Shown in pieces: positions 19,483 to 28,779 of a DNA stretch of 64,000 nucleotides; the stretch's first letter is position 1, and every line of letters begins with the position of its first letter. This DNA is from Microcaldota archaeon. GTDB lineage: Archaea > Micrarchaeota > Micrarchaeia > Micrarchaeales > CABMGC01. The notes below the pieces were generated by a model. It saw only the letters and a list, made by a program, of their open reading frames with translations, had not been told where the DNA came from and did not search any database. Position numbers and translations under genes: made by a program. Location of the stretch: positions 1 to 64,000 of the forward strand of contig JAGWGW010000004.1 of NCBI GenBank assembly GCA_028867135.1, written 5' to 3'.

Positions 19483-19830
19483 ATGGCTAAAGCATTCTCT
19501 GAGATAAATGTGAAGGCAGCTGCAATAACCGGAGCCGTCATAGGCTTTCTTTGCTGGCTGCTGGTAATCCCGTACAGTTTCCCTGGATACGGGATGATGG
19601 GCCCCGCAAGCGGCAACTATCCGTACTACGGGGGCATGATGGGATACCCATACAACGGATCCGGCGCTGCGTATCCATATTACTACGGCATGATGGGATA
19701 CATGTCGAACATGATGGGCGGCGCATTCCACAACTACAGCGCAGGCTCGATATTGCTGGATGTAATACTAGGGGCCGTTGCAGGCGCACTCATAGGGATC
19801 CTGTACAACTGGCTGTTGAAGCTGAAGTGA
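19483..19830 (+). CDS. Membrane protein with Tyr/Gly/Met-rich loop (YxGMMG repeats)
   Basis: YGMMGPASGNYPYYGGMMGYPYNGSGAAYPYYYGMMGYMSNMMGG between two TM segments. Confidence 0.65.
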   Translation: MAKAFSEINVKAAAITGAVIGFLCWLLVIPYSFPGYGMMGPASGNYPYYGGMMGYPYNGSGAAYPYYYGMMGYMSNMMGGAFHNYSAGSILLDVILGAVAGALIGILYNWLLKLK

Positions 19831-19836
19831 AAGGTG

Positions 19837-19965
19837 ATGGAAATGAAGGATCCGATATGCGGGATGGAGGTAAGCGACAAGTCGAAATTCAAGAGCGCCA
19901 GAAACGGCAAAACATATTATTTCTGTTCCCAATCATGCAAGGACAGGTTCGACAGCTCCAAATGA
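19837..19965 (+). CDS. Stand-alone YHS-domain protein, 42 aa (not in ORF track)
   Basis: MEMKDPICGMEVSDKSKFKSARNGKTYYFCSQSCKDRFDSSK. Confidence 0.8.
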   Translation: MEMKDPICGMEVSDKSKFKSARNGKTYYFCSQSCKDRFDSSK

Positions 19966-19971
19966 TGCCAT

Positions 19972-20145
19972 ATGAAAAAGGCCCAAGAGCATGAGAATAG
20001 GCAGTGCAGCATATGCGGTCTGCATTACAAGGACAAGGAGCTTGCAGAGGAGTGCCATGCATGGTGCTCCACGCACAAAAGCTGCAACCTGAAAATCGCA
20101 ACGCAGTCCCTCGAGGCGCAGAAAAGGCGATTCGATGGCAACTGA
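19972..20145 (+). CDS. Cys-rich 57-aa small protein (not in ORF track)
   Basis: [57 protein letters not shown]; stop overlaps start of P-type ATPase gene. Confidence 0.7.
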   Translation: MKKAQEHENRQCSICGLHYKDKELAEECHAWCSTHKSCNLKIATQSLEAQKRRFDGN

Positions 20146-22225
20146 TCCCGTATGCGGAATGTATGTTGACGAGAAGAGCACAACCCTAGCGAGCTCAAGG
20201 GAGGGCAGGAAATACTACTTCTGCAGCACCAACTGCAAAATCCAGTTCGAAAGGCCTGAAAGGGAGCTCAGGAACCTAAAGACATCCCTGGCTGTCTCGT
20301 GGCCGCTCACTATAATAGTCGCGATACTCACGTATGTCCTGCAACTCGGCTACGGTCCATACATAATGCTGGTGCTTGCAAGCATAGTGCAGTTCTATGC
20401 TGGCCAGAGGTTCTACGCAGGCATACTCGACGCGGTAAAGAACAGGTCTGCAAACATGGACACATTGATAGCGATAGGCACGACAGCCGCATGGGGCTAT
20501 AGCACCGTTGTAGCCTTGTTTCCCTCATTCTTCCCTACGGGCGGCGTCTACTTCGACACATCAACAATAATAATATCGCTGATACTTACCGGCACATATA
20601 TGCAAAGGCTGGCAGAGTCAAAGGCATCCACTGCCATTTCTGCGCTCATAGCGCTGCAGCCGAAAACTGCGCATGTGCTGAAAGGAAACGAGGTTATCGA
20701 GGTGCAGATTGAGAGGATCAGGCTCGGGGATCTCCTCCTTGTGAAGCCTGGCGAGAAGGTACCTACCGATTCCGTTGTCATGGAGGGAGAAAGCTCAGTA
20801 GACGAGTCGATGATTACAGGGGAGAGCATGCCTGTAACAAAGAGGAAGGGCGACAAGGTCATCGGTGGAACCATAAATGCGACAGGCCCTCTAAGAATAA
20901 AGGCCTCGAAGGTCGGGGAGGACACCGCGCTAGCTCAGATAATACGGATTGTCCAGGACGCGGCCTCTAGCAAGGTCCCGATACAGAAGCTTGCAGACAC
21001 AATATCCTCATATTTTGTGCCTGCTGTAATAGCCATCGGCATTGCGGCATCCGCGCTGTGGTACTTCATAGGAGGAGTGGGGCTTAACGTTGCAATACTC
21101 ATATTCGTCAGCGTGCTGATAATAGCCTGTCCCTGCGCACTCGGGATAGCGACCCCCGCAGCGCTGTTGGTATCATCTGGAAAGGCCGCAAGGAACGGCA
21201 TACTGGTAAAGAGCGGCGAGAGCCTGCAGGCAGCAAGCAAGGTGGACACGGTAGTCCTTGACAAGACCGGAACCCTGACAAAGGGCAGGCCCGAAGTCAC
21301 GGATGTCATAGCGACCAGCGGCTACAGCGCAAGGGAGGTCATCAGGCTCGCAGCGGCCGCGGAGGTCAATTCGGAGCATGTCATAGGCAAGGCAATCGTT
21401 GAAAAAGCAAGGAAGGAAAAGGCCAAGATAGAATTCCCGAAAAAGTTCAGCTACATTCAGGGCAGCGGCGTAACTGCCGTTGACAGGGAAGGCAGGAAAA
21501 TCACGCTGGGCAACAGGGATCTGTTCGCGAAGAAGGACCTGGCCGATATCGAGTCCAGGCTCAAAACGCTTGAGGAAGAGGGCAGGACAAGCCTCATAAT
21601 GGGGGTCGACGGGAAGGTCGTAGGCATAATCTCGCTCTCGGATTCGCTCAAGGAGGACAGCATGAAGGCGATAAAGGCGCTCCAAGGCTCTGGCAAGGAG
21701 GTATGGCTCATAACAGGGGACAACGAGAAAGTGGCAAGGGCTGTAGCGAACGAGCTTGGCATAAGGAATGTCATCGCGCATGCAAAGCCGGGGGAAAAGA
21801 TGCGCAAGATAGCCGAACTGCAGAAGGAGGGGAAGGTGGTTGCGATGATAGGCGACGGAGTGAACGACGCTCCGGCCCTGACCAAGGCTGACCTGGGCAT
21901 AGCCATAGGCGCAGGCACGGAGGTCGCGATACAATCTGGCGGTATAATCCTGATAAGGAACAGCGTATACGATGCAGCTGTGGCCCTTGAGCTCGGCAGG
22001 AGGACCATGCACAAGATAAGGCAAAACCTATTCTGGGCGTTTGGCTACAACATAATCCTGATTCCTGTGGCCGCAGGCGCGCTGATCCCCTTCTTCACTA
22101 TAAGCATCTACGGCTTCCTGCCCCTGCTCGCGGCGTTCGCGATGGCATTCAGCTCTGTGACTGTTGTATCCAACTCGCTTCTGCTGGGCCTGGGAAAGCC
22201 TGCAGCGCGATTGCAAGGTTTATAA
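20135..22225 (+). CDS. Heavy-metal (Cu-type) P1B ATPase with N-terminal YHS domain
   Basis: [14 protein letters not shown]...[58 protein letters not shown]. Confidence 0.93.
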   Translation: MATDPVCGMYVDEKSTTLASSREGRKYYFCSTNCKIQFERPERELRNLKTSLAVSWPLTIIVAILTYVLQLGYGPYIMLVLASIVQFYAGQRFYAGILDAVKNRSANMDTLIAIGTTAAWGYSTVVALFPSFFPTGGVYFDTSTIIISLILTGTYMQRLAESKASTAISALIALQPKTAHVLKGNEVIEVQIERIRLGDLLLVKPGEKVPTDSVVMEGESSVDESMITGESMPVTKRKGDKVIGGTINATGPLRIKASKVGEDTALAQIIRIVQDAASSKVPIQKLADTISSYFVPAVIAIGIAASALWYFIGGVGLNVAILIFVSVLIIACPCALGIATPAALLVSSGKAARNGILVKSGESLQAASKVDTVVLDKTGTLTKGRPEVTDVIATSGYSAREVIRLAAAAEVNSEHVIGKAIVEKARKEKAKIEFPKKFSYIQGSGVTAVDREGRKITLGNRDLFAKKDLADIESRLKTLEEEGRTSLIMGVDGKVVGIISLSDSLKEDSMKAIKALQGSGKEVWLITGDNEKVARAVANELGIRNVIAHAKPGEKMRKIAELQKEGKVVAMIGDGVNDAPALTKADLGIAIGAGTEVAIQSGGIILIRNSVYDAAVALELGRRTMHKIRQNLFWAFGYNIILIPVAAGALIPFFTISIYGFLPLLAAFAMAFSSVTVVSNSLLLGLGKPAARLQGL

Positions 22226-22259
22226 GAATAAAGCCCGGAACCAAATCATAGGCTATACT

Positions 22260-22682
22260 ATGGATAATGTATCTATGGCCCCGAAGCTGGCCAGAATGTT
22301 CATGGCGATAGGGTTCATCTACCTGTTCCTCGGTTCCCTTCTGCTCGCGCTCCGGACCTTCGGCATCATACAGATAGAGATGGACTCGATATTCATAATG
22401 GAGCTGTACGGTTTCGTGACGATGCTGATCTTCGGCCTTTCATACATGTTCGCACCAGGGCTGTCCCATACCTCATACGCGAATTACAAGGTTACGATCG
22501 CGGAGCTCATCCTGCTGAACATCGGTATAATCCTGATATTCTCGGCAATGTCAGGGATCGCAGGCCAAGCAAAACAGCCCGCGACGCTTCTCGGGTTCTC
22601 ATCGCTCCTGCTGGCGATCGCAATGCACTCTGTCAGCATATGGCACATAATCGGCAAGAACAAGAAGCCGCAGCAGCCATAG
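22260..22682 (+). CDS. Multi-TM hypothetical membrane protein
   Basis: Four hydrophobic segments; start ATG 22260 (MDNVSMAPKLARMF). Confidence 0.6.
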   Translation: MDNVSMAPKLARMFMAIGFIYLFLGSLLLALRTFGIIQIEMDSIFIMELYGFVTMLIFGLSYMFAPGLSHTSYANYKVTIAELILLNIGIILIFSAMSGIAGQAKQPATLLGFSSLLLAIAMHSVSIWHIIGKNKKPQQP

Positions 22683-22858
22683 AGAGCTCAGGACAACCAT
22701 CAAGATGCGCCCGATGCATAAGCTTCATATCTCTTTATTCTTACCTATCTCATAATGAAAAGGAAGGGATTGAGATAGAGGTGCAATCCCCTTATGGGCT
22801 ATATAAATTCGAAGAAAGTTTTAAGAATTAGAATAACCACATAGTAACAGGCGATATC

Positions 22859-23095
22859 ATGGTACAGATACAGGTGCAGAAAAGCGAGGTCAAGCGTCTT
22901 GATGCTAGGCTTGATGACATAACTAGGCTATTGAACAAACTAGTCATGGAACTAGAGGAAATTAGCAGCTCTGGGGCAGGAATTAGGCTTAGCAGGAAGG
23001 CAAGAGCCGAAATTGACAAAGGTCTTAAGGAGCTGAATAGCGGCAAAGGAAGAACGTATAAGAACGTAGCCGAGATGGATAGAGCGCTGGCCTAG
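22859..23095 (+). CDS. Putative RelB-like antitoxin
   Basis: Small helical protein directly upstream of RelE-like toxin; SRKARAEIDKGLKELNSGK. Confidence 0.6.
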   Translation: MVQIQVQKSEVKRLDARLDDITRLLNKLVMELEEISSSGAGIRLSRKARAEIDKGLKELNSGKGRTYKNVAEMDRALA

Positions 23096-23112
23096 TCTTT
23101 CTGGTGTTTTGG

Positions 23113-23373
23113 ATGCCATACACCATAACCAACGCACCACGCGTAGATAAGCTATTCGGGAAGATTAAAAGAAAGGATAAGGAGACGTACAGGGAGATTC
23201 TGAGGAAACTGGATAAGATTGCTGAAAATCCCTATCACTTTGGGAAACCAATGCGTAGTGGGTATAAGGGAGTGTGGGAAGTCCACATCAAGAACAATGT
23301 CTTGTACTATAGGATTAACGAGATCAAGAAAAGTGTCGAAGTAGTGGCCTATCTTGATCATGACTTAATGTGA
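23113..23373 (+). CDS. RelE/ParE-family mRNA interferase-like toxin
   Basis: LDKIAENPYHFGKPMRSGYKGVWEVHIKNNVLYYRINEIKKSVEVVAYLDHDLM; possible upstream GTG start at 23104. Confidence 0.75.
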   Translation: MPYTITNAPRVDKLFGKIKRKDKETYREILRKLDKIAENPYHFGKPMRSGYKGVWEVHIKNNVLYYRINEIKKSVEVVAYLDHDLM

Positions 23374-23508
23374 CTAATCTAGTCGACCATGTAAGCCCTC
23401 TTTCAATAAGAGTGACCTTCTCGGTTCCTTTGCATTGGATAGATCTACCAATAGCTTCCAGTGCTTCTTAATCTCCTTTTTAAGCAACTCTTTCAGACTA
23501 TCTTCCAT
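23374..23508 (-). CDS. Possible 44-aa small ORF (low support)
   Basis: MEDSLKELLKKEIKKHWKLLVDLSNAKEPRRSLLLKEGLHGRLD; ends immediately next to the toxin stop codon. Confidence 0.25.
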   Translation of the reverse strand: MEDSLKELLKKEIKKHWKLLVDLSNAKEPRRSLLLKEGLHGRLD

Positions 23509-23555
23509 TTCTATCGATATTTATTATCCAATTCAAGGTATATACGCCTTTATTA

Positions 23556-23627
23556 CGCCCGATGCAGGGATTGAACCTGCGACATCCTGGTTAACAGCCA
23601 GGCGCTCTACCACTGAGCTAATCGGGC
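23556..23627 (-). tRNA. tRNA-Asn (anticodon GUU)
   Basis: Reverse complement GCCCGAT-TA-GCTCAGTGGTAGAGC-GCCTGGCTGTTAACCAGGA-TGTC-GCAGGTTCAATCCCTGC-ATCGGGC-G: acceptor, D, anticodon and T arms all form. Confidence 0.95.
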
Positions 23628-24307
23628 ATTTTGAAGAATGAGAATGGCTCTGCAAGATTTATTATCTTGACATAGATATAAGAGTATTCTCCTATCACGT
23701 CAGTGAAATCGAACCTGTTTGCGGTGTAGCTCCATCTTATGAATCCTGAGCTCTCCTTCTTGTCAATGACGGCATAGTAAAGTATCCTCTTGTCGTCATT
23801 CAGTCCCTCTATGAGGTCGAATCCGCATAGTATCCTCTTTTTCCTGAACTCGAACGAATACAGGTATGGAAGCGACTCGTTTCTCATGCCCTTCCTTATC
23901 GCTGCGTTCACTATGCTGTCCGGCTTGCGCATCTCCACCTGCATGACATCCTTTGCATTCAGTCTCTTGGCCTTCCTGATGTCCTTGAAGCTTATGTCTA
24001 TCACGCTTATGTAGTTGCCAGGCTGCGGGTCCACGCTCTCTACGAACTCGATGCTTTCGCCCCATTTCCCAAACTCCGGGAACTTGTAGATTATGATGGG
24101 CTTTTCCTCTTTCGTTTCGACATAGTAGCCTATCGTTACGTTGCCTGCCTGCTCCCCCAGTGCAACAAGTCTCCTTGAGCTTCCCTCGCCGGCCCGCAGC
24201 AGCATGTCCGTGTTGAAGTCGTATCCGCAGCAGTACCTGCAGAGGTCCGTTGTGGAGCTAACCTTGACGTAGAGTATGCTCTTTCCTTGCGCAGTTTTGG
24301 GTGCCAT
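23618..24307 (-). CDS. Hypothetical protein whose stop codon lies inside the downstream tRNA-Asn gene
   Basis: ORF MAPKTAQGKSILYV...FFKMPD*; TAG stop is the tRNA UAGCUC. Confidence 0.6.
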   Translation of the reverse strand: MAPKTAQGKSILYVKVSSTTDLCRYCCGYDFNTDMLLRAGEGSSRRLVALGEQAGNVTIGYYVETKEEKPIIIYKFPEFGKWGESIEFVESVDPQPGNYISVIDISFKDIRKAKRLNAKDVMQVEMRKPDSIVNAAIRKGMRNESLPYLYSFEFRKKRILCGFDLIEGLNDDKRILYYAVIDKKESSGFIRWSYTANRFDFTDVIGEYSYIYVKIINLAEPFSFFKMPD

Positions 24308-24317
24308 TACTAACACT

Positions 24318-25160
24318 TTACTGATTAGTCAGAGCCTTGTAGATATCGGACAGAAGCAGCATGAGCGAATACGACGGCTGGAATATTACCGGAGACAGCA
24401 CAACCCCCTGGCCCACTGCGCTGTAATCGTTTAGCAGGCTTGCCTGCGCGACCATCCTCATCGCGAAGTCGCTGTGTATCAGGGGGCTTGTAGATGAGCT
24501 TACTATCATGTTGAAATTGTACGTTCCAGGCTCGTTGACGTATACAGGATATATGTAGGTGCCCTTCGTAGAGTGCAATGCGATGACCTGGTCAGAGACG
24601 TTCCATGCAGGAAGGCCCCTTGCGGATATGTAGAACGGGTCGTCGGATATGCCCGTGTTGTTTATCGTTATCCTTATGTTGGTCGGCTGCCCGGTGCCTA
24701 CCGATATGTTCGTTGGGGAGACGGTGAAATCGACGACGTTCTGGGTCACGTTGACCTTTGCGTTTATCGTCAGGTTGCCAAGCTTCGAGTAGTTCTGGAC
24801 ATTCACAGCCCTTATGACTATGGTGTATACCCCATTCGGGGTGTCAGGGGCGGTCGTTATCTTCAGTTTCATCGGGTTCTCGTAAAGCGGCGATGCCTGG
24901 GCCGACCATCCGCTAGGCAGGCTCGAGTTCACGGCCTGGAGCGTGTCCCAGCCGATGTTTACCGTCGCGCCGCTCGCGTTGGTCGTAGTGGCGCTTGCCA
25001 TCACGTAGAAGCTCTCTCCAGGGCCAACGCTGCCAAGGGCTATGGTGCCGTTGTCATACAGCATTCCGGAGACAGGGCCCTGTATGCTGAGGTACGTGGC
25101 ACCCGCAATTCCCGAGAGCAACGCGACCGCAGCCGCGACCATGGGAAGATAAGCCTTCAT
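24318..25160 (-). CDS. Secreted protein with Ig-like/NPCBM-associated beta-sandwich repeats
   Basis: Signal peptide MKAYLPMVAAAVALLSGIAGATY; LGSVGPGESFYVMASATTTNASGATVNIGW; VDFTVSPTNISVGTGQPTNIRITINNTG. Confidence 0.65.
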   Translation of the reverse strand: MKAYLPMVAAAVALLSGIAGATYLSIQGPVSGMLYDNGTIALGSVGPGESFYVMASATTTNASGATVNIGWDTLQAVNSSLPSGWSAQASPLYENPMKLKITTAPDTPNGVYTIVIRAVNVQNYSKLGNLTINAKVNVTQNVVDFTVSPTNISVGTGQPTNIRITINNTGISDDPFYISARGLPAWNVSDQVIALHSTKGTYIYPVYVNEPGTYNFNMIVSSSTSPLIHSDFAMRMVAQASLLNDYSAVGQGVVLSPVIFQPSYSLMLLLSDIYKALTNQ

Positions 25161-25275
25161 TGAACCATTAGTCGTATTCGAGCCCAAAACTTATTAATAT
25201 ATTTATGTTTCATATAAAAACCATATTTTGCGACCAAGTGAACGAAAAGCGAAATCCTTACTGCTAGGTGAATAA

Positions 25276-25470
25276 ATGAAACATAGAGAAAAAGAAACGG
25301 AGAGTGTAACCGAACATGAAAAGAAGGCGGGCCCCGCAGGCAAGGAGGAGGTATCCGCAAGCGAGGTCACTGCAAGGCTCGAAAGCCACAGGGCCCAGCG
25401 CGAAGCCATAAGGAACATAGCCGGAAGATCCAGCCCTCTGAGGATGGCCTTCCGCAGCGCGAAGGCATGA
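25276..25470 (+). CDS. Small charged hypothetical protein
   Basis: 64-aa ORF downstream of divergent promoter. Confidence 0.35.
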   Translation: MKHREKETESVTEHEKKAGPAGKEEVSASEVTARLESHRAQREAIRNIAGRSSPLRMAFRSAKA

Positions 25471-25498
25471 AAAACAGAAAGAAGAGAAGCGGCGGGGC

Positions 25499-25804
25499 CT
25501 ATGCCACGTCTATGCTCTCTTCCGGATATCCCATATGCAGCAGCGCTTTCTTGACGTTGTCCTTGTGCTCTCCCTGCAGTTCGATTATGCCGTTCTTGTA
25601 CGTGCCACCGCAGGCCAGTATCCTCTTGAGCTCCTTGGCGGTCTTCTCGAGCTCCTCCCCCGTGAGTCCTTCTACAACGGTCATGTACTTCCTGAACTTC
25701 TTCCTCTCCAAATAGACCTTTATCCTGCGGTTGGTCTCCCTGTCAAGGATATCGCATACGCATATCTCCTTTGGCAAACCGCATTTTGGACAGATTTCCG
25801 GCAT
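25499..25804 (-). CDS. Translation initiation factor SUI1/aIF1
   Basis: MTVVEGLTGEELEKTAKELKRILACGGTYKNGIIELQGEHKDNVKKALLHMG. Confidence 0.92.
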   Translation of the reverse strand: MPEICPKCGLPKEICVCDILDRETNRRIKVYLERKKFRKYMTVVEGLTGEELEKTAKELKRILACGGTYKNGIIELQGEHKDNVKKALLHMGYPEESIDVA

Positions 25805-26001
25805 TAAGCCTTTGCACCCTTTTCTCTGAGAATGGTAAGTATCTGGGCAACGGTCCTTCGCATCTCCCTTGTCTTTATCTTCTTGCTCGCGACCCCCGTG
25901 CTCGCTATCCTTCTTTTTTCTATGCCTGTCTCGAGCCTGAGTTCGCCGAGCTTGGCAATAAGAGCTTCGTTGGAAAGCGACCTAAGATCCTTTATCCTCA
26001 T
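25804..26001 (-). CDS. rpl29: Ribosomal protein uL29
   Basis: LRSLSNEALIAKLGELRLETGIEKRR...MRRTVAQILTILREK; position in S10 cluster. Confidence 0.9.
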   Translation of the reverse strand: MRIKDLRSLSNEALIAKLGELRLETGIEKRRIASTGVASKKIKTREMRRTVAQILTILREKGAKA

Positions 26002-26039
26002 CTTTATACCCCTGAATATTGTTTTTCTGATTATTATAG

Positions 26040-26684
26040 CTATTGGTTCGGGTGCCCTATGCTCGCAGCAGCTATGCTCTTGGGCAGCTCTATCTTCTTG
26101 ACCTGCCTGTCAGGGAACTTCGTCCCGGGCTGCACTATCCTGACCTGTATGCCTATAGCGCCGTACTTCGGATACGAGGCCACCTTGGCCTCGTCTATCA
26201 GCTTCACGACGTCCCCCGCTTTTGGCAGGTATCCCAGCCTTACCTTTATGGACTTTGCCTTCGCCCCCTTTGCGGCAAGCTTCCCCTGCGCCACTATCTC
26301 AGCTCCAAGCGCGCCGTTGTTCATTATGTCCCTTATCACCGAATGGAGCAGCCTCCTTGCGTTCACTCCCCTCTCCAGAGAGTTCGCGACATACTTTGCC
26401 ACGAGCCTGGGCTCGAGCTTCTGGTTCCTTACCTCTGTTACGCTTATCTGCGGATTCTCTATGCTGAACTTCTTCTTCATGTCCTCTGTAAGCGCGTCGA
26501 TGGTCTCTCCTCCCCTTCCTATGACCCTTCCTGGATTTGTCACGTATGTCGTTATCCTTGTGATTATCGGTGTCTTCTGTATGTCCACTCTCGAATAGCC
26601 TGCCTTCGAGAGCCTCCTCTCGAGGTACTTAGATATGTTGTGCTTTATCATCAAGTCTTCTATGAATTTTCTCTCCACTACCAT
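26040..26684 (-). CDS. rps3: Ribosomal protein uS3
   Basis: VVERKFIEDLMIKHNISKYLERRLSKAGYS...VTNPGRVIGRGGETIDAL (KH domain). Confidence 0.93.
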   Translation of the reverse strand: MVVERKFIEDLMIKHNISKYLERRLSKAGYSRVDIQKTPIITRITTYVTNPGRVIGRGGETIDALTEDMKKKFSIENPQISVTEVRNQKLEPRLVAKYVANSLERGVNARRLLHSVIRDIMNNGALGAEIVAQGKLAAKGAKAKSIKVRLGYLPKAGDVVKLIDEAKVASYPKYGAIGIQVRIVQPGTKFPDRQVKKIELPKSIAAASIGHPNQ

Positions 26685-26688
26685 CTAT

Positions 26689-27396
26689 TCACTTCCTATC
26701 CTCTTTCCTCTCTTCCTTATTGGCTGTTATCGCGAGCGGCGCGGTCTTGCCAGCTATCATCTTCGCCTCATCCTTTTGCGCGCCTGCTTTCTGCACATCA
26801 ACCTTTGCTTCTCCTCTTTTATCCTCTTTCTTTTTCTGCGGTTTACTGGCTTCCTGCGTTTTAAGCGTTCGTGAGTTCTTCCTTATGAAATACCTCATGT
26901 TGCTGGTGAGGAACTGTGCATCAGGCTCAGACAACCCTATCTCTATCTTCGCATACTCTATGTCGCTGTGGTTGAGCGACGACCTTCCGTACATGCCCCT
27001 GCCCCAGGCAAGGCTTCCCTTGGACGGATACCTTCTCTCTATCCTTGTCTTGTTGGCAACGGCGTGTATGACAAACACGGATTCTGCATCCATGCCGCTA
27101 TTCGATGCGTTCGCGATTGCGTTTACAAGCGTGTGCTTGACCTCCGCGGCCGCTTTCTTGGGGTATCCTCCCTTGGCTCCTCCCAGTTCATGCCTTGAGC
27201 CCATGTGCTTGTTGTGCCTCTTGTAGGGCACCGGCATCTCCATCGCTATCACCCTGTCGAGCAGCGCGAGCGCCATGTCCGCCCTTGTGTACCTTATCGC
27301 GTCGCAGACGGCGCCCAGGTCCTTGTAGCTGGCGTTGACGTCCTTGCTCTGCGCCTTGGCTATCCCTTCGTTCTTTACGTTCATCGAGTATTTCAT
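26689..27396 (-). CDS. rpl22: Ribosomal protein uL22 with long charged C-terminal extension
   Basis: GKGMYGRSSLNHSDIEYAKIEIGL-type terminus; KDLGAVCDAIRY; ANKTRIERRYPSKG; order S19-L22-S3. Confidence 0.85.
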   Translation of the reverse strand: MKYSMNVKNEGIAKAQSKDVNASYKDLGAVCDAIRYTRADMALALLDRVIAMEMPVPYKRHNKHMGSRHELGGAKGGYPKKAAAEVKHTLVNAIANASNSGMDAESVFVIHAVANKTRIERRYPSKGSLAWGRGMYGRSSLNHSDIEYAKIEIGLSEPDAQFLTSNMRYFIRKNSRTLKTQEASKPQKKKEDKRGEAKVDVQKAGAQKDEAKMIAGKTAPLAITANKEERKEDRK

Positions 27397-27795
27397 TCAC
27401 TTCACCGCGAGGAACTTGCTTCCCCTCGTTGCCCTTATTCCAGGGGCAGAATGCTGCACGTGCTTGACTGTGTAAGCGTACTCACCGAGCCTGTGGCCCA
27501 TCATCTCCGGGGCAATGTTTATCTCATCGAATGACTTGCCGTTGTAGATCGCGAACTTCATGCCTATCCATGAAGGGAGTATGACGGCTTCCCTTATGTG
27601 CGTCCTTATGGTCTTCCCGGCTCCTTTCTTCTTTGCCTTCTCTATCTTTACTATTAGCTGCTTGTATTGCACGCCCATCCTCTTTATGGCCCTCCTCTGC
27701 CTGCTCTTGAGCAGCTTCGAGAACTCCTCGTTGCTCAGCTTCTGCAGTTCCTCGACGCTCCTGCCCCTAAAGCTGAATGTTCTTACCATAATCAA
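27397..27795 (-). CDS. rps19: Ribosomal protein uS19
   Basis: IRTHIREAVILPSWIGMKFAIYNGKSFDEINIAPEMMGHRLGEYA. Confidence 0.93.
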   Translation of the reverse strand: MIMVRTFSFRGRSVEELQKLSNEEFSKLLKSRQRRAIKRMGVQYKQLIVKIEKAKKKGAGKTIRTHIREAVILPSWIGMKFAIYNGKSFDEINIAPEMMGHRLGEYAYTVKHVQHSAPGIRATRGSKFLAVK

Positions 27796-28511
27796 CCACG
27801 CTTCTTCCTTCCTACCCTTCTTGCGGCTATGTGCCCTACCTTTGCTCCAGGAGGCGCGTGCCTCGAGACCATGCTCGAAGCTCCCTTGTGGTGCTGCTTC
27901 CCTCCGAACGGGTGATCTACAGGGTTCATCTTGACTCCCCTATGCACGGGCCATCCGTCATTTGTGGCATGGTGCATGTAATGCGACTTTCCTGCCTTCA
28001 TGATTGGCTGCGCGTAGACTCCGCCGCCTGCAACAGCGCCTATCTCGGCCCTGCACTCCTGCGGTATGTCGAGCGCGTGTTTCGAGGGCATCATTACGCT
28101 GACCTTGCCAGGCATGTGCGCGAGTATGGTCGCGTAGCTGCCTGCGCTTCTGGCCATCTTTCCTCCGTCGCCCGGCTTCACCTCGATGTTGTATATCGGC
28201 ATCCCGTCAGGTATCTTCTCAAGCGGGAGTATGCTCCCAAGGAGTATGTCAGCGCCCCTTCCTTCCTGTATCCTGTCCCCTACCTTTATGCCCTCGGGCG
28301 CTATGAGCGTGTTCTCGGTCCCGTCCTCGTATTTTATCCTCATCAGAGGAGCGGTATGCCCCGGGTCGTCTATGAATTCCATTACCTCTCCCACTATCCT
28401 GTTAGGCACAAGCCTGCTGCCGAAATTAACGTCGGCCTTGAAGCTGATTGGCGGCTTTGTATAGGCGTTGCTGCCCTTTCCTCTCCTTTGCATCCTTAGT
28501 CTTTTTCCCAT
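27792..28511 (-). CDS. rpl2: Ribosomal protein uL2
   Basis: MGKRLRMQRRGKGSNAYTKPP...GVKMNPVDHPFGGKQHHKG. Confidence 0.95.
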   Translation of the reverse strand: MGKRLRMQRRGKGSNAYTKPPISFKADVNFGSRLVPNRIVGEVMEFIDDPGHTAPLMRIKYEDGTENTLIAPEGIKVGDRIQEGRGADILLGSILPLEKIPDGMPIYNIEVKPGDGGKMARSAGSYATILAHMPGKVSVMMPSKHALDIPQECRAEIGAVAGGGVYAQPIMKAGKSHYMHHATNDGWPVHRGVKMNPVDHPFGGKQHHKGASSMVSRHAPPGAKVGHIAARRVGRKKRG

Positions 28512-28523
28512 AGCTTCACCATA

Positions 28524-28775
28524 TCAAACAAGCTTCAGCCTTCTGGCTATGTCGCTTGCCTTGTAATCCTTATTAAGCTTTATGTAGGCCCTCTTGACGT
28601 TCCTTATGCTTATCGCTGTCCTGACCTTTTCCACCTTTACATTGAAGGTGCCCTCGAACTCCTTCTTTATCTCGTTCTTCTTGCTCCTTATGTCTACGAC
28701 GTAAGAGATTATGTTCTCCCTGTCTACAACGTTGAGCGCCTTTTCTGTCGCAAGCGGATAGAGTAGTGCCTTCAT
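28524..28775 (-). CDS. rpl23: Ribosomal protein uL23
   Basis: LYPLATEKALNVVDRENIISYVVDIRSKKNEIKKEFEGTFNVKVEKVRT. Confidence 0.93.
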   Translation of the reverse strand: MKALLYPLATEKALNVVDRENIISYVVDIRSKKNEIKKEFEGTFNVKVEKVRTAISIRNVKRAYIKLNKDYKASDIARRLKLV

Positions 28776-28779
28776 ATCA

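Noticed and set aside
21173-22024. 283-aa minus-strand ORF inside the P-type ATPase
   Set aside because: Antisense shadow; the plus-strand ATPase motifs are unambiguous.
26043-26864. 273-aa plus-strand ORF over rps3/rpl22
   Set aside because: Antisense shadow of clear ribosomal protein genes.
27831-28499. 222-aa plus-strand ORF over rpl2
   Set aside because: Antisense shadow of uL2.
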